Shown here: positions 47,190 through 58,159 of the stretch, in pieces | How positions within the stretch are numbered: position 1 is the stretch's first letter | Layout: every line of letters begins with the position of its first letter | DNA from: Nectonema munidae | Taxonomy: Eukaryota > Nematomorpha > Nectonematoida > Nectonematidae | Direction of reading: 5' to 3' | DNA length: 64,000 nucleotides | Assembly (NCBI GenBank): GCA_030549495.1 | Contig: JAUIRK010000136.1 | Location: forward strand, 413,728-477,727 | The notes under the pieces: model-generated | What the model was told of the DNA's origin: nothing | What the model saw: the letters and a program-made list of their open reading frames with translations, nothing else | Databases searched by the model: none | Made by a program: the position numbers and the translations under genes

Positions 47190-50100
47190 GGTCGACTTAA
47201 AATAAAAATTTTCAAAAAATATTTTACATACATATTGAAAGCCACATTTCAAAAATTCTACCTAAAAGTTCAAAAAATTTAACTTTGAAATGGCAGTTTT
47301 ATTTCATAAAAACTATATGATTGGTTGAAATGTTTATGTAATATATAATAATAATAATAATAATAATACTACTACTACTACTACTACCAATACTACTTTT
47401 TGAAAATTTTTACTTGTTTGATTTGAAGAAAGAATTAAACTGTTTTTCAATATTTCTTTTTCATGATATATATATCATTAGAAAGCTTATCGTTTGCTAC
47501 ATACTCTAGAATAATTTATTTTTGCAAAAGTTTAAAAAAATTTTAATAAATGGACATTACTTCAAAAAATTTTGTCTAAATTTTTGAAAAAATTACGGAC
47601 CACCTTTTTGTTGAAGCATAATCTGTCTTTTTTAAAAAAAAAATAAATGAAAATGGTATCATTGGAAAGGTATACTCTTTATGGTTAACATAGGCTAGGT
47701 TATACAAATAAATATATTTTCATTTTTCCAAAATCTGCTTTTATGTGAGGTCAGTCAAGTTTTATCTAGTTTCAAAAATACCAATAATAATTAACGTTCT
47801 TAATTTATATATATTTTTTCAATATTTTATATTCACAAAGGTAAAATATGATTTTTTACATTTTAAAATTTCATAGTTGAAGAAAACTGTCGAAAATTAA
47901 TATATATTTTTTACTTTTTATGGGTCAGTAGTATAGGTCAGTATAATGTTTTTCTAATAAATTTTAAATTATTTTTGAAGTGAAAAATGTTGATCGAATG
48001 TACAAGATTTGAAGCTATACTCTTTGTGGGTAAAATAGGCTAGGTTTTACAAATAAATATATTTTTATTTTTCCAAAATCCGCTTTTATGTGAGGTCAGT
48101 CAACTTTTATCTAGTTTCAAAAAATACCAATAATTAACGTGATGAGTTTAATATTATTTCTTCAAAATTTTATATTCACAAAGGTAGAATATGGTTTTTA
48201 ACATTTTAAAATGTCATAGTTAAATAAAACTGTCGAAAATTAATATATATTTTTTACTTTTTATGGGTCAGTAGTATAGGTCAGTATAATATTTTTCTAA
48301 TAAATTTTAAATTATTTTTCAAGTGAAAAATGTCGATTAAATGTAAGAGTTTTGTTTGATAATCGTAGTCAACTTTTATTTAGTTTAGATACAACCTTTC
48401 TAATTTTTAACGAAGGGCATTCGTTATATTTATACCGACAGTGTGCGAATAATAAATCACATTATTGATTGATTTTAGAGCATAACTATGCGAAGAAAGA
48501 TTAACACATGTTGCATTACGCGTTTGTGAGCGCAGGGAATTCTTATCTAACATACGCTTCACCACATCTTTAGCACGCGTGTGTGGTTTTGTCGATTGAA
48601 TGTACGAATTTTGTTGGATAATGGTAGTCTACTTTTATTTAGTTTAGATACAACCTTTCTAATTTTTAACGAAGAGCATTCGTTATATTTATACCGACAG
48701 TGTGCGAATAATAAATCACATTATTGATTGATTTTAGAGCATAACTATGCGAAGAAAGATGAACACATGTTGCATTACGCGTTTGTGAGTGCAGTGAATT
48801 CTTATCTCGCATACGCTTCACCACATCTTTAGCACGCGTGTGTGGTTTATTTTATCGGGCTAGTGTACGCTTAGTTTATTTATAGTGTTCCTAGCTTAAA
48901 TCTTAGTCAAATATTAAAACGCTTATAACTTTCACATTTCTCAACAAAATGCATCATGCGATATACCAAATTAAAGCATTTTTTATGGGCTTTCAGAATA
49001 CATTACTTATATCATAAGTACTTAAGAAATACCATTTTACTGTTTTTATTTTCCATGGGCTTCATACCATTAATTAGCAGATAAGGGATGCATTTTAAAC
49101 TAAAGCTCCTTTCATTAGGACAAATTTTTACCTATATTATGTGACAATTTCCAGCACAATTATAAAGCGACTCTACTCTCAGAATCTAAATTTATTTGTA
49201 GATTTTTATAAAATAGTATTAGTTTTTCCTTTTTTTTATAAATTAATCTTCGTTTTTTTTATTGGTCAGTATAATGTTTATCTAATAAATTTAAAATTAT
49301 TTTTGAAGTGAAAAATGTAGATCGAATGTACAAGTTTTGTTGGATAATCGTAGTCCACTATTTATTTTTAGATTTTTATAAAATCATTTTAGTTTTCGGT
49401 TTTTTATAAATTAACATTAGTTTTTTACTTCTTTTGAATTAATCATCCAAAATTTAAGTGCGAGTTTGATTTACACTTTGATTCGAAAAAAATATGTTTT
49501 GGATAAATATTATTTTTATTATTGTTTACTTCATATAAATTTCTAAAGAGAAGATAAATAGATCAAAATATGTGTTTTAATCAATTTTTCTCAATAAGTA
49601 ATCTCATGAATTTATTTATTTTTCACGTGTTTTAATAAGTTTTTCTCAATAAGTAATCTCATAAATTTATTTTTTTTCACTATAATCCTAAATTTATTTC
49701 TATATTTTTATAAAATAATTATAATTTTCGAATCTAACACGTGTGCGCATGCATCCACATTGAAGAAATTATGAGTTTTGTTGGATAATCATAGTCTACT
49801 TTTATTTAGTTTAGATACAACCTTTCTAATTTTTAACGAAGGGCACTCGTTATTTTTATACCAACAGTGTGCGAAGAATAAATCACATTATTGATTCTAA
49901 AACGATTGTTATTGGTTTTAGCGGTTAACTATGCGAAGAAAGATTAACACATGTTGCATTACGCGTTTGTGAGCGCAGGAAATTCTTATCTCGCATACGC
50001 TTCACCACATCTTTAGCACGCGTGTGTGGTTTATTTTATAGGGCTAGTGTACGCTTAGTTTATTTGTAGTGTTCCTAGCTTAAATCTTAGTCAAATATTA

Positions 50101-51310
50101 AAACGCTTATAACTTTCACATTTCTCAACAAAATGCATCATGCGATATACCAAATTAAAGCATTTTTTATGGGCTTTCAGAATACATTACTTATATCACA
50201 AGTACTTAAGAAATACCTTTTACTGTTTTTATTTTCCATGGGCTTCATACCATTAATTAGCAGATAAGGGATTCATTTTAAACCAAAGCTCCTTTCATTA
50301 GGACAAATTTTTACCTATATTATGTGACAATTTCCAGCACAATTATAAAGCGACTCTACTCTCAGAATCTAAATTTATTTGTAGATTTTTATAAAATAGT
50401 ATTAGTTTTTCCATTTTTTTTATAAATTAACCTTCGTTTTTTTTTATTGGTCAGTATAATGTTTTTCTAATAAATTTAAAATTATTTTTGAAGTGAAAAA
50501 TGTAGATCGAATGTACAAGTTTTGTTGGATAATCGTAGTCCACTATTTATTTTTAGATTTTTATAAAATCATTTTAGTTTTTGGTTTTTTATAAATGAAC
50601 ATTAGTTTTTTACTTCTTTTGATTTAATCATCCAAAATTTAAGTGCGGGTTTGATTTACACTTTGATTCGAAAAAAATATGTTTTGGATAAATATTATTT
50701 TTATTATTGTTTACTGCATATAAATTTCTAAAGAGAAGATAAATAGATCAAAATATGTGTTTTAATCAATTTTTCTCAATAAGTATTGAAGCTATGAGGT
50801 AGCAAAATATGAACAGAAAGTTTGATATTTTTAGATTTTTTAAAGAATATTTTTCGATTCTTTGATCACAGAATTTTATTTTGATTATTTGACAAATATA
50901 ATATTTAAAATCGTGCAAATTGCAAAGTATAGGTATTTTAAACAAAACAGTAATATATTTGAAGAAATATTTTTTCAGTATAAAGAGTTTAGAAAACTCT
51001 TCTCTAATATGTAATGATATATTCTCATAACCTGTACGGTTGAACGCGGGTAGACAACTTGCGTGTTATCTCCAACCCGTATATTACGATGATTCTTCTC
51101 CAACCTGTATTCTACGATGATTCATCTCCAAACTATATACTACGATGATTCATCTCTAACCTGTATACTACGATGATTCATCTTCAACCTGTATACTACG
51201 ATGGTTTCTATTCCATGTACAAATAACTAGGGAGACAATGTTCAACTTTCTGTTCACATTCTGCTAGATGTAAGATTTGATATACCTCATTCGGGGAGAC
51301 GATGCTACAT
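47190..51310 (+). repeat. Large noncoding repeat, copy B with internal duplications
   Basis: Starts AATAAAAATTTTCAAAAAAT as in copy A, without the hairpin head. It includes an AAT/ACT microsatellite at 47348-47400 in the same place where copies A and C read ACTAATACTA-like sequence. The block beginning GGGCTAGTGTACGCTTAG appears at 48857 and 50041 (about 1.18 kb apart; once in A at 39826), so a 1.2-kb segment is tandemly duplicated in B. It ends with the diverged 28-bp minisatellite and TACCTCATTCGGGGAGA, also found at the end of copy A. No ORF. Confidence 0.8.
50796..50936 (-). repeat. Inverted partner of the 161-bp tandem pair
   Basis: Reverse complement of the units at 51385-51707 (GAGGTAGCAAAATATGAACA ... 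GCAAATTGCAAAGTATAGGTA-type sequence). The pair could form a long hairpin around the minisatellite. Confidence 0.8.
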
Positions 51311-51384
51311 AAGTTATTACCTATATACATTATACCTGTATACTACGATGGTTCATCTCCAACCTGTATACCGCGATAATTCAT

Positions 51385-51707
51385 ATCAAAGAATCGAAAA
51401 ATATTCTTTAAAAAATCAAAAAATATCAAACTTTCTGTTCATATTTTGCTACCTCATACGATGTTACAAAAGTGATTACCTATACTTTGCAATTTGCACG
51501 ATTTTAAATATTATATTTGTCAAATAATCAAAATAAAATTCTGTAATCAAAGAATCGAAAAATATTCTTTAAAAAATTAAAAAATATCAAACTTTCTGTT
51601 CATATTTTGCTACCTCATACGATGTTACAAAAGTTATTACCTATACTTTGCAATTTGCACGATTTTAAATATTATATTTGTCAAATAATCAAAATAAAAT
51701 TCTGTAA
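51385..51707 (+). repeat. 161-bp direct tandem pair
   Basis: Two nearly identical units start ATCAAAGAATCGAAAAATAT at 51385 and 51546. A third, inverted copy is at 50796-50936. They border copy B and abut the LINE relic. Confidence 0.85.
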
Positions 51708-51774
51708 CACTTAGGATCTTTGTGAATAATTGCTTGTTTATATTTTCTATTTTTAGATTGAAAAACAAGGAGTT

Positions 51775-53790
51775 TTAAAGGATATCTACTCTCATAATTG
51801 CTAAAGTTTTGAGAGAAAAAAATTTTGAAAAGGATAGTGGAACTTGTCCTGTAAAATATTTAAGTGCCAGTTTTATTGCCTGAAGTTTAAATATATCTTC
51901 GACATTTAAGCACTGCAATTCTCTAAACTTACTATTTGTGTGTACGTTGTAACCCAATCCAAAAATTCAGCGAATGATCCTTTTTTGTATTATGAGGATG
52001 TTTCTAAGATTGTCATGCCCTCAAAAGCAAAGCATTCCATTTGATTGAAACATGATTTCTATGTGACTTCCAATTAAGTTTATTGTCTATAACGATTCCA
52101 AAAAAATTGAAAGAATTTGAAAACTCTATATTGATTTCATTGATTTTTATAGATATTATTTCATACTTTTTAGATGAATTCGAAATTTTCATCGCTTTGG
52201 TTTTCTCAAAGTTTATCATGAGATTGTGAGAACTTAATTTACTAAAAAGCTTGTTTAAGCATTCGTTTATTTTCAGAAAGTCTAAATTTTTACCTTTGAA
52301 TAATAAAGTGATATCATCCGCATATGCATATCATTAAACTGTTCCGCTTGTGATAAAATCTAAAACTTCATTGAAGTAAACAATACAAAAGAGGGCCAAG
52401 AACGGACCCTTGTGGTACACCTATATGCGAATCAGATTTAATATTTGAATTAAGATTATTAACTTGAACATATGATTTTCTATTCGAAAAAATGAGCGTG
52501 TCAAACTGAGAGGTTTAATCGACAAAGTTTTTCACATAACAAGTTAATTGATAAAGAATCGAAAGCACATTTTAGATCAAAGTATACTGCCATATATGTT
52601 TCATTTTTGGACCAAGAAGTAATAATATCGTTAATAAAAACTGTGTGCAACTTTTCAATAGAGTGAAATGTGCGAAAATCAAATTGTGACAAAGAGAAGA
52701 AAATGTTCTTTTCAAAATATGAGTATATTTTTTTATAAATTATTTTTTCAAAAACTTTAGAAAGCCTGTAGTTCGTAAAATCTACTTTGCTACCCTTTAT
52801 AAAAATTGTAACTATTTTTGAAATTTTAAGAATTTAAGGAAAAATACGATCACTGAAACATTTGTTGAAAACAATTCTAAGGGGATTACATATAGTTGAT
52901 ACAATATATTTAACCAGCTTCGTAATATGTCCTAAATAATCTGGGCAACTACTCGTTTTTAGAGAAAAAGCACACCATTATTTGAGATATAGCTTAAATC
53001 AAAACAATTTGATTGAAATTCATAATTGACTTCATACGTTTTTTGACAAAGTTTTATGTTTTCAAGCTTTTTTCTAAAAAATTCGTCAAATGTAAAAGGT
53101 AATAATAATCATTTATCAGGAAACTGATTATGAATCATAATGTTTATTTCTAAATCTTTCTTGTTATTTGTGAAATTATTTAGTTCTTTCCATAAAACTT
53201 TGTTATCGCTTATATTTTTGTCAAAAAACTCTTTGTAAAAATTTTGTTTGGCAAACCAAACAGATTTATTAAACTTTTTATTTAAATTAAGTTTAAGAAA
53301 AGTAGGATTTTTTTAGATTTTAGCATCTTTTTGTAAAGAACGTTTTTATACTTTACCATTTTTTGAAGCTCATCCGTCTTCCAAATATTGTGCTTATTTT
53401 TTCTATTTTGAGTGGCTGTAGATTGATCTTTACATTTATTTAGGATATTCATTAATAATCCCAAACACTCATCTACTTTCATGTCTGAATCATTTAAAGT
53501 TTTACAATCGACATTTTTTAAAAGATTTGACAAATGGAAAAAATTAACAAACTCTCGATTCGAAGTAAAAATTGTTTCTTGTTTAAAATCATTTTTAGTG
53601 AAATAAATATAGGTACATGATGTGACAAGGAAGAAAAAATTATGCCACAACTATACCACTTTGCCAAAGGAGAAATATAAATATTATCGAGTAAGATTTT
53701 GGAAATAGGTCTAGTGGCTAAATTAATTGTCGGAAAATAACCATAAGATATCAGTGAGTCAATAAAGGATTTTGATGGAATGAAGGTGGA
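51775..53790 (-). pseudogene. LINE-2nd copy (Jockey/CR1-like), endonuclease C-terminus to RT thumb
   Basis: Minus-strand order: LDNIYISPLAKWYSCGIIFS and SLSHHVPIFISL (endonuclease end, near 53.70 kb); the linker with HNIWKTDELQKMVKYKNVLY (53.36 kb); YFDLKCAFDSLS (RT motif A, 52.57 kb); GVPQGSVLGPLLY (motif B, 52.41 kb); YADDITLLF (motif C, 52.32 kb); FFGIVIDNKLNWKSH (52.09 kb); LNVEDIFKLQAIKLALKYF (51.88 kb). Many stops and shifts, no RNase H. It shares the endonuclease style of the relic at 13.3-14.4 kb, so probably the same family. Confidence 0.85.
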
Positions 53791-53799
53791 GATTTTGAA

Positions 53800-54870
53800 G
53801 GCTTTTAATGATCATTTTTAGGCTTCTCTGGTTATTGAAATTCAGTTGGCTAAAATTTTTATTGTCAAATTTTATGGTACGTAGTATAATGGAACGTTTG
53901 AAAAAGAAATTTAAAAGGTCCATTTTTAAGATGATTTATAATAAGGTAAAGCATGAGTAAACATTTAATTACACGTTGAGCTCATGTAATGAATTGGCAT
54001 TGTCACAATGAAAAAAATTATGAAATTTAATTATAAGTATGTTAGTTTTATTTAGCAATGGGGAACTCTCTAAGGCCAAATCAAATTGCAATATTTGTAT
54101 GGGGGAATGCTAATGAATAAAAAAGTAGATTCCTCGTTAGGGTTGGAGAAATGAACTTAATTTTTTTAAGTATCCTAAAAGTCTAAATATTTTCATAGAA
54201 ATGTTTTTACATGCATTTTCCAATTTAGGTTCTCATTTAAAGTGACACCTAAAATTTTCATGTTTGAAACTTTTTTTATTTCTTTATTATTCAAAAACAA
54301 TTTAGGATGTAAATATTTTTTTCTTTCAAAAAAAACCATATGGCATGACTTTTCCAGATTCAGAGTTAATTTATTTAATAAGCACCATTTTTCGATTGTT
54401 TCAGATGTAATCACTTTGAATTTTAGTGTTAAAAACGAGGGTCATATCATCTGCATACATAATTAATATTTCTTTATCTTTAGGACAAAACATAAAAATT
54501 AAATAAGAGGGGATGAAGTATGGAGCCCTGTGGTACTCCAAAATTAGAAAGAAAATAATCAGATGTAATTTTGTTAAAATATACATAGATCTGACGAGAT
54601 GATAAATAGCTTTCAATCAATTCATAAATACTACCTCGTATTCCTAATTTATATAGCTCATAAAGAAATAACTTTATGAATTACATTATCAAAGGCTTTT
54701 TGAGATCCAAGAAAAAAGTAATAGTTATTTCATCTCTCTCCAAAGAGTCAGAAATAAGAGAAGAAAGTTTTGTAATAGGATCCTCAGTTGATCTGACCGA
54801 CAAAAAGCCAAACTGATCTTCAGGAAAAAATTGGTGGCGAAAAGCAAAATTAAGAGTTTAAAACGCCCCC
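53800..54870 (-). pseudogene. LINE-3rd copy, reverse transcriptase core and thumb
   Basis: Minus strand: FFPEDQFGFLSVRSTEDP (54.80 kb), TFFLDLKKAFDNVIHKVI (motif A, 54.70 kb), a degraded motif B with GVPQGS replaced by GAPYFIPSYLIF-like sequence (54.53 kb), IMYADDMTLVFN (motif C, 54.44 kb), MKILGVTLNENLNWKMH (54.23 kb), then decayed thumb residues to about 53.8 kb. The upstream half resumes at 57.55 kb beyond an insertion. Confidence 0.8.
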
Positions 54871-57545
54871 TCCTCTTAACAAAAAAATTAATTGTACAAA
54901 ATTCGCTGAATTATATCACTTCAAATTTCGTGACTTTTCCTAAAATCAATAGGAGCATCTTTTGATACCATTTTCATGGTAGTTGAATGACCCTCTCATG
55001 TCCAAAACTGTCAATCAAAATTTTTCAAAAAATTTTGACATTATCTTTAGTTAACCTTATAACATAGGGTCTATAATATAAACCATTTTGAAAATTTACA
55101 ATTATATACAGTTTTGAACGCATAACACTTTATATATTTCATTTTTTCAACAATCATGGTTACTTTTTAGAAAATGTCAATCAAAATTTTGATTGATCAG
55201 AAATATATCTAATAAAATTTTTCTTCAAATTTTACATAAAATATATGTTTTATACTAAATCACACATGCTGGTTTAATTTTTGGACTCATTTTTAACATT
55301 TTGGATTTGAAAATACATATAAGTGTTAATCAAATTTGCGGTTTAGTTCTAAAAATTGTCTCGAAAAATATTCACACAAATTTTACATGAAATATATGTT
55401 TTTATACCCAATCGATCATGCTGGTTTCATTTCTGAACTCAGTTTTCACATATAGAGGTATTAAAATATCTGGCAGTGTCAATCAAATTTGAGGTTTATT
55501 TCTAAAAACTATTTCCACAAATATTCTTTCTAATTTAAGATCAAATATATGTTTTTATACCAAATCAACCATGCTAATTTCATTTCTGAGTACAGTTTTT
55601 GCTTTTAAGGTTTAAAATATCTGCAAGCGTCAATAAAATATGTGGTTTAATTCGGAAAACTGTTTTCAAAAATATCTTAAATTTTATACTAAATATATAT
55701 TTTTATACCAAATCAACCATGCATTTATGGACTCAATATTTGCATTTAGGATTTGAAAATATCTATAAGTATCAATCAAATTTGGAGTTTCCTTTAAAAA
55801 TTTATGTTCAAAAATATTGATTAAAATTTTACATGAAATATATGTTTTTATACCAAATCGATCTTACTGGTTTCATTTCTGGACTTTGTTTTCGCATTTA
55901 GATGTTTTTAAATATCTGTAAGTATCAATCAAATTTGCAGTTTACGCCTGAAAACTATATCCAAAAATGTTTTCTTTAATTTTACATGAAATATATGCTT
56001 TTATTCCAAATCACCCATGCTAGTTTTATTTTTAAAATCAGATTTTGCATTTAGAGGTTTTAAAATGTCTGAAAGTGTCAATCAAATGTTCGATTTACGT
56101 CTAATGTCTACAGAAATATTTTTGAAATTTAAATAAAATATCTGTTTCTATGCCAAATGGAAGATGGTGATTTCATTTTTAGATTCAGCCTTAGCATTTA
56201 TGGTTTTAAATTTATCTGAAAGCTTCAATCAGATTTGCGGTTTACTTCGATACTGTCTCCAAAAATATTTTCAAAAAAATAAAATATCTCTTTCAAATAA
56301 AATATCGGATTTTATAACAAATCGACTTTGCTTATTTTATTTCTGAACTCTATTTTGGCTAATACGGTTAAAAAATATCTGAAAGTTACAATCGAATTAG
56401 TGATGTATGCCTGAAAATCAGTTCTGCAAAATTTTTCAAAAAATTGTTATATATTAGTTATATAGTAAAAATATCTTCTTTTTTTTTTGTATATTTTGCC
56501 TTATAATACTTTCTTCAATTATCTTGAGTATGAAATATTTATTTTAAAAAACAAAACGTATTATAAAATCATTTGAAAATTAGAATGAGAGAAGGAAGAA
56601 ACTTGAAAATTAAATGAAAAGAGAACGTGTGATCAAAAGAAATAACCTTTAAAAAAGAAGCATGTATATTAACTAAATGGAAGATCTACCATTTTCTAAT
56701 AAACTAGGAAATGACGTAGTGATCTAATATTGGGTGCTTCAAAATTATGACCGTGAAAAAGAAGTCTTTAAATCTATAGCTAGGATAACTAGGATAACAA
56801 ATATCATTTAACTAAGATGGGTGGGAAATCTAAAAATTTAGAATAGGTCAGAGTTATCAAAAATGGCACAGATGCCAATATGTGAGAATTTAGTCACTAT
56901 CAAGATATTTTTTATTTTAAATTCAATTTGATTATAATATGACGTAGAGAATACCAGCCGATAACGAATTTGTAGCCAAAACGATGGATGTTCTATCGAG
57001 ATACCTAATTTACTGACAAATGGAGTATTTTGAATGAATTAAACCCCTAAAGTTGGTTTTAAATAAATTAAGAAAATAATTACCAGAGAAATACTACAAG
57101 TAAAATTTATTTTGAAGTTTATATATTTGACATTGATTTACAGGTTTAATCGATTTTTATGAAGGTTTTATTGATTTCATAAAAAATGAACATCACCATT
57201 AAATTCCTCATACGTGAAAATGGGTATATATATGTATCAAAAACTTTTTATTAAAAATTTAATTTTGACATGGGCCGTCATATTTAAGTGATTTTTTGTC
57301 GAAAATGGGTATATATGTGTAAAAAACTTTATATAATTATTTGGATAAAATGTTTCGTTTAGAGATAAATCAATTTTTGACTTGATTTTCATAAAAAATG
57401 AATATCACCATTGAATTTGTTGAAATATATATGTAACATTAAAAATATTTATAACTTATTAATATCTGAGAAAAATAGGGGAGGGGCACTTTACGCCCCC
57501 AGCACTTGAGCAGATAAATTTAGCCCAGCACTAATAAGGTTAAGA
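54871..57545. mobile_element. TTAACC-ended element inside a LINE, carrying a tandem array
   Basis: The right end (57500-57545) reads back TTAACCTTATTAGTGCTGGG. It resembles TTAACCCTATCAGTGACGGG, which starts the locus-1 array at 36746, so this is a shared terminal sequence. The left end is near 54860-54880 (TTAAAACGCCCCCTCC). TTAA at both borders hints at a TTAA-targeting element, but the left end matches poorly. The unit interrupts the LINE between KVTKIMLIL and NQFGF-like residues. The interior is a 150-bp array plus AT-rich DNA, no ORF. Confidence 0.55.
55180..56450. repeat. 150-bp tandem repeat array, locus 2
   Basis: About eight diverged units. The anchor CAATCAAATTTGCGGTTTA or variants begins near 55331, 55484, 55633, 55777, 55930, 56083, 56230 and 56393, a period of 144-163 bp. 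Each unit contains ACATGAAATATATGTTTTTA and CCAAATC(A/G)A(C/T)CATGCT. The upstream block with CCATTTTCATGGTAGTTGAA (54965) is shared with locus 1. Confidence 0.85.
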
Positions 57546-58150
57546 TGAGCATAATCTTAGTAACTTTCCAATTTATCAGAGAAAATAGTTCTTTTGATGC
57601 AAGAATTGAAAAATTCAACCAGGAAATGACCTATCATTGCCAAATTAAGCTTGATAAGTCTCAGGCTCATATTATCATCACCAAAAGATTTATTTTTTAG
57701 GGATATTATATAATATATCAAGTCAGTCAATGTAATATCACTGAAGTAAAAGGTTGAAAAGTTCATTCCCATTAACTTATCAATGTATTGATAACATAAT
57801 TCAATATTTGAATTTCAAATTTATTGAATCAGATTTATTGATTTTCAAATTTATTGAATCAGAAGTAACCTTTTTGTCTTTGAAAAATGTCTATAAAACA
57901 GACCATATTTTCTTAGAGTTAGATGATAGCAGTTTTTTTGAATAATATTTACATTTTGCTGATTTAATTTTTGATTTATATATTTTTACATCAGATTTGT
58001 AATTTTTACAAAATGCATCACATACAGAGTTTTTCGATTTTTTGTATAACTTTTTTTTGTTATTCAATTTACGAAGCTCATCTGTATATCAAGGATACTT
58101 ATTTCTTGAATTCTTAATTTCAATTAAAGGAAAACATTGTTCAAAAATGC
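57546..58150 (-). pseudogene. LINE-3rd copy, linker and start of reverse transcriptase
   Basis: Minus strand: YTDELRKLNNKKKLYKKSKN (58.08 kb), KIKSAKCKYYSKKLLSSNSK and KKIWSV (57.95 kb), then FYFSDITLTDLIYYIISLKN and KSFGDDNMSLRLIKLNL (57.73-57.65 kb), FNSCIKRTIFSDK and, after a shift, WKVTKIMLIL ending at the insertion border. This is the N-terminal RT region that precedes the piece at 53800-54870. Confidence 0.8.
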
Positions 58151-58159
58151 TTAAAAATA

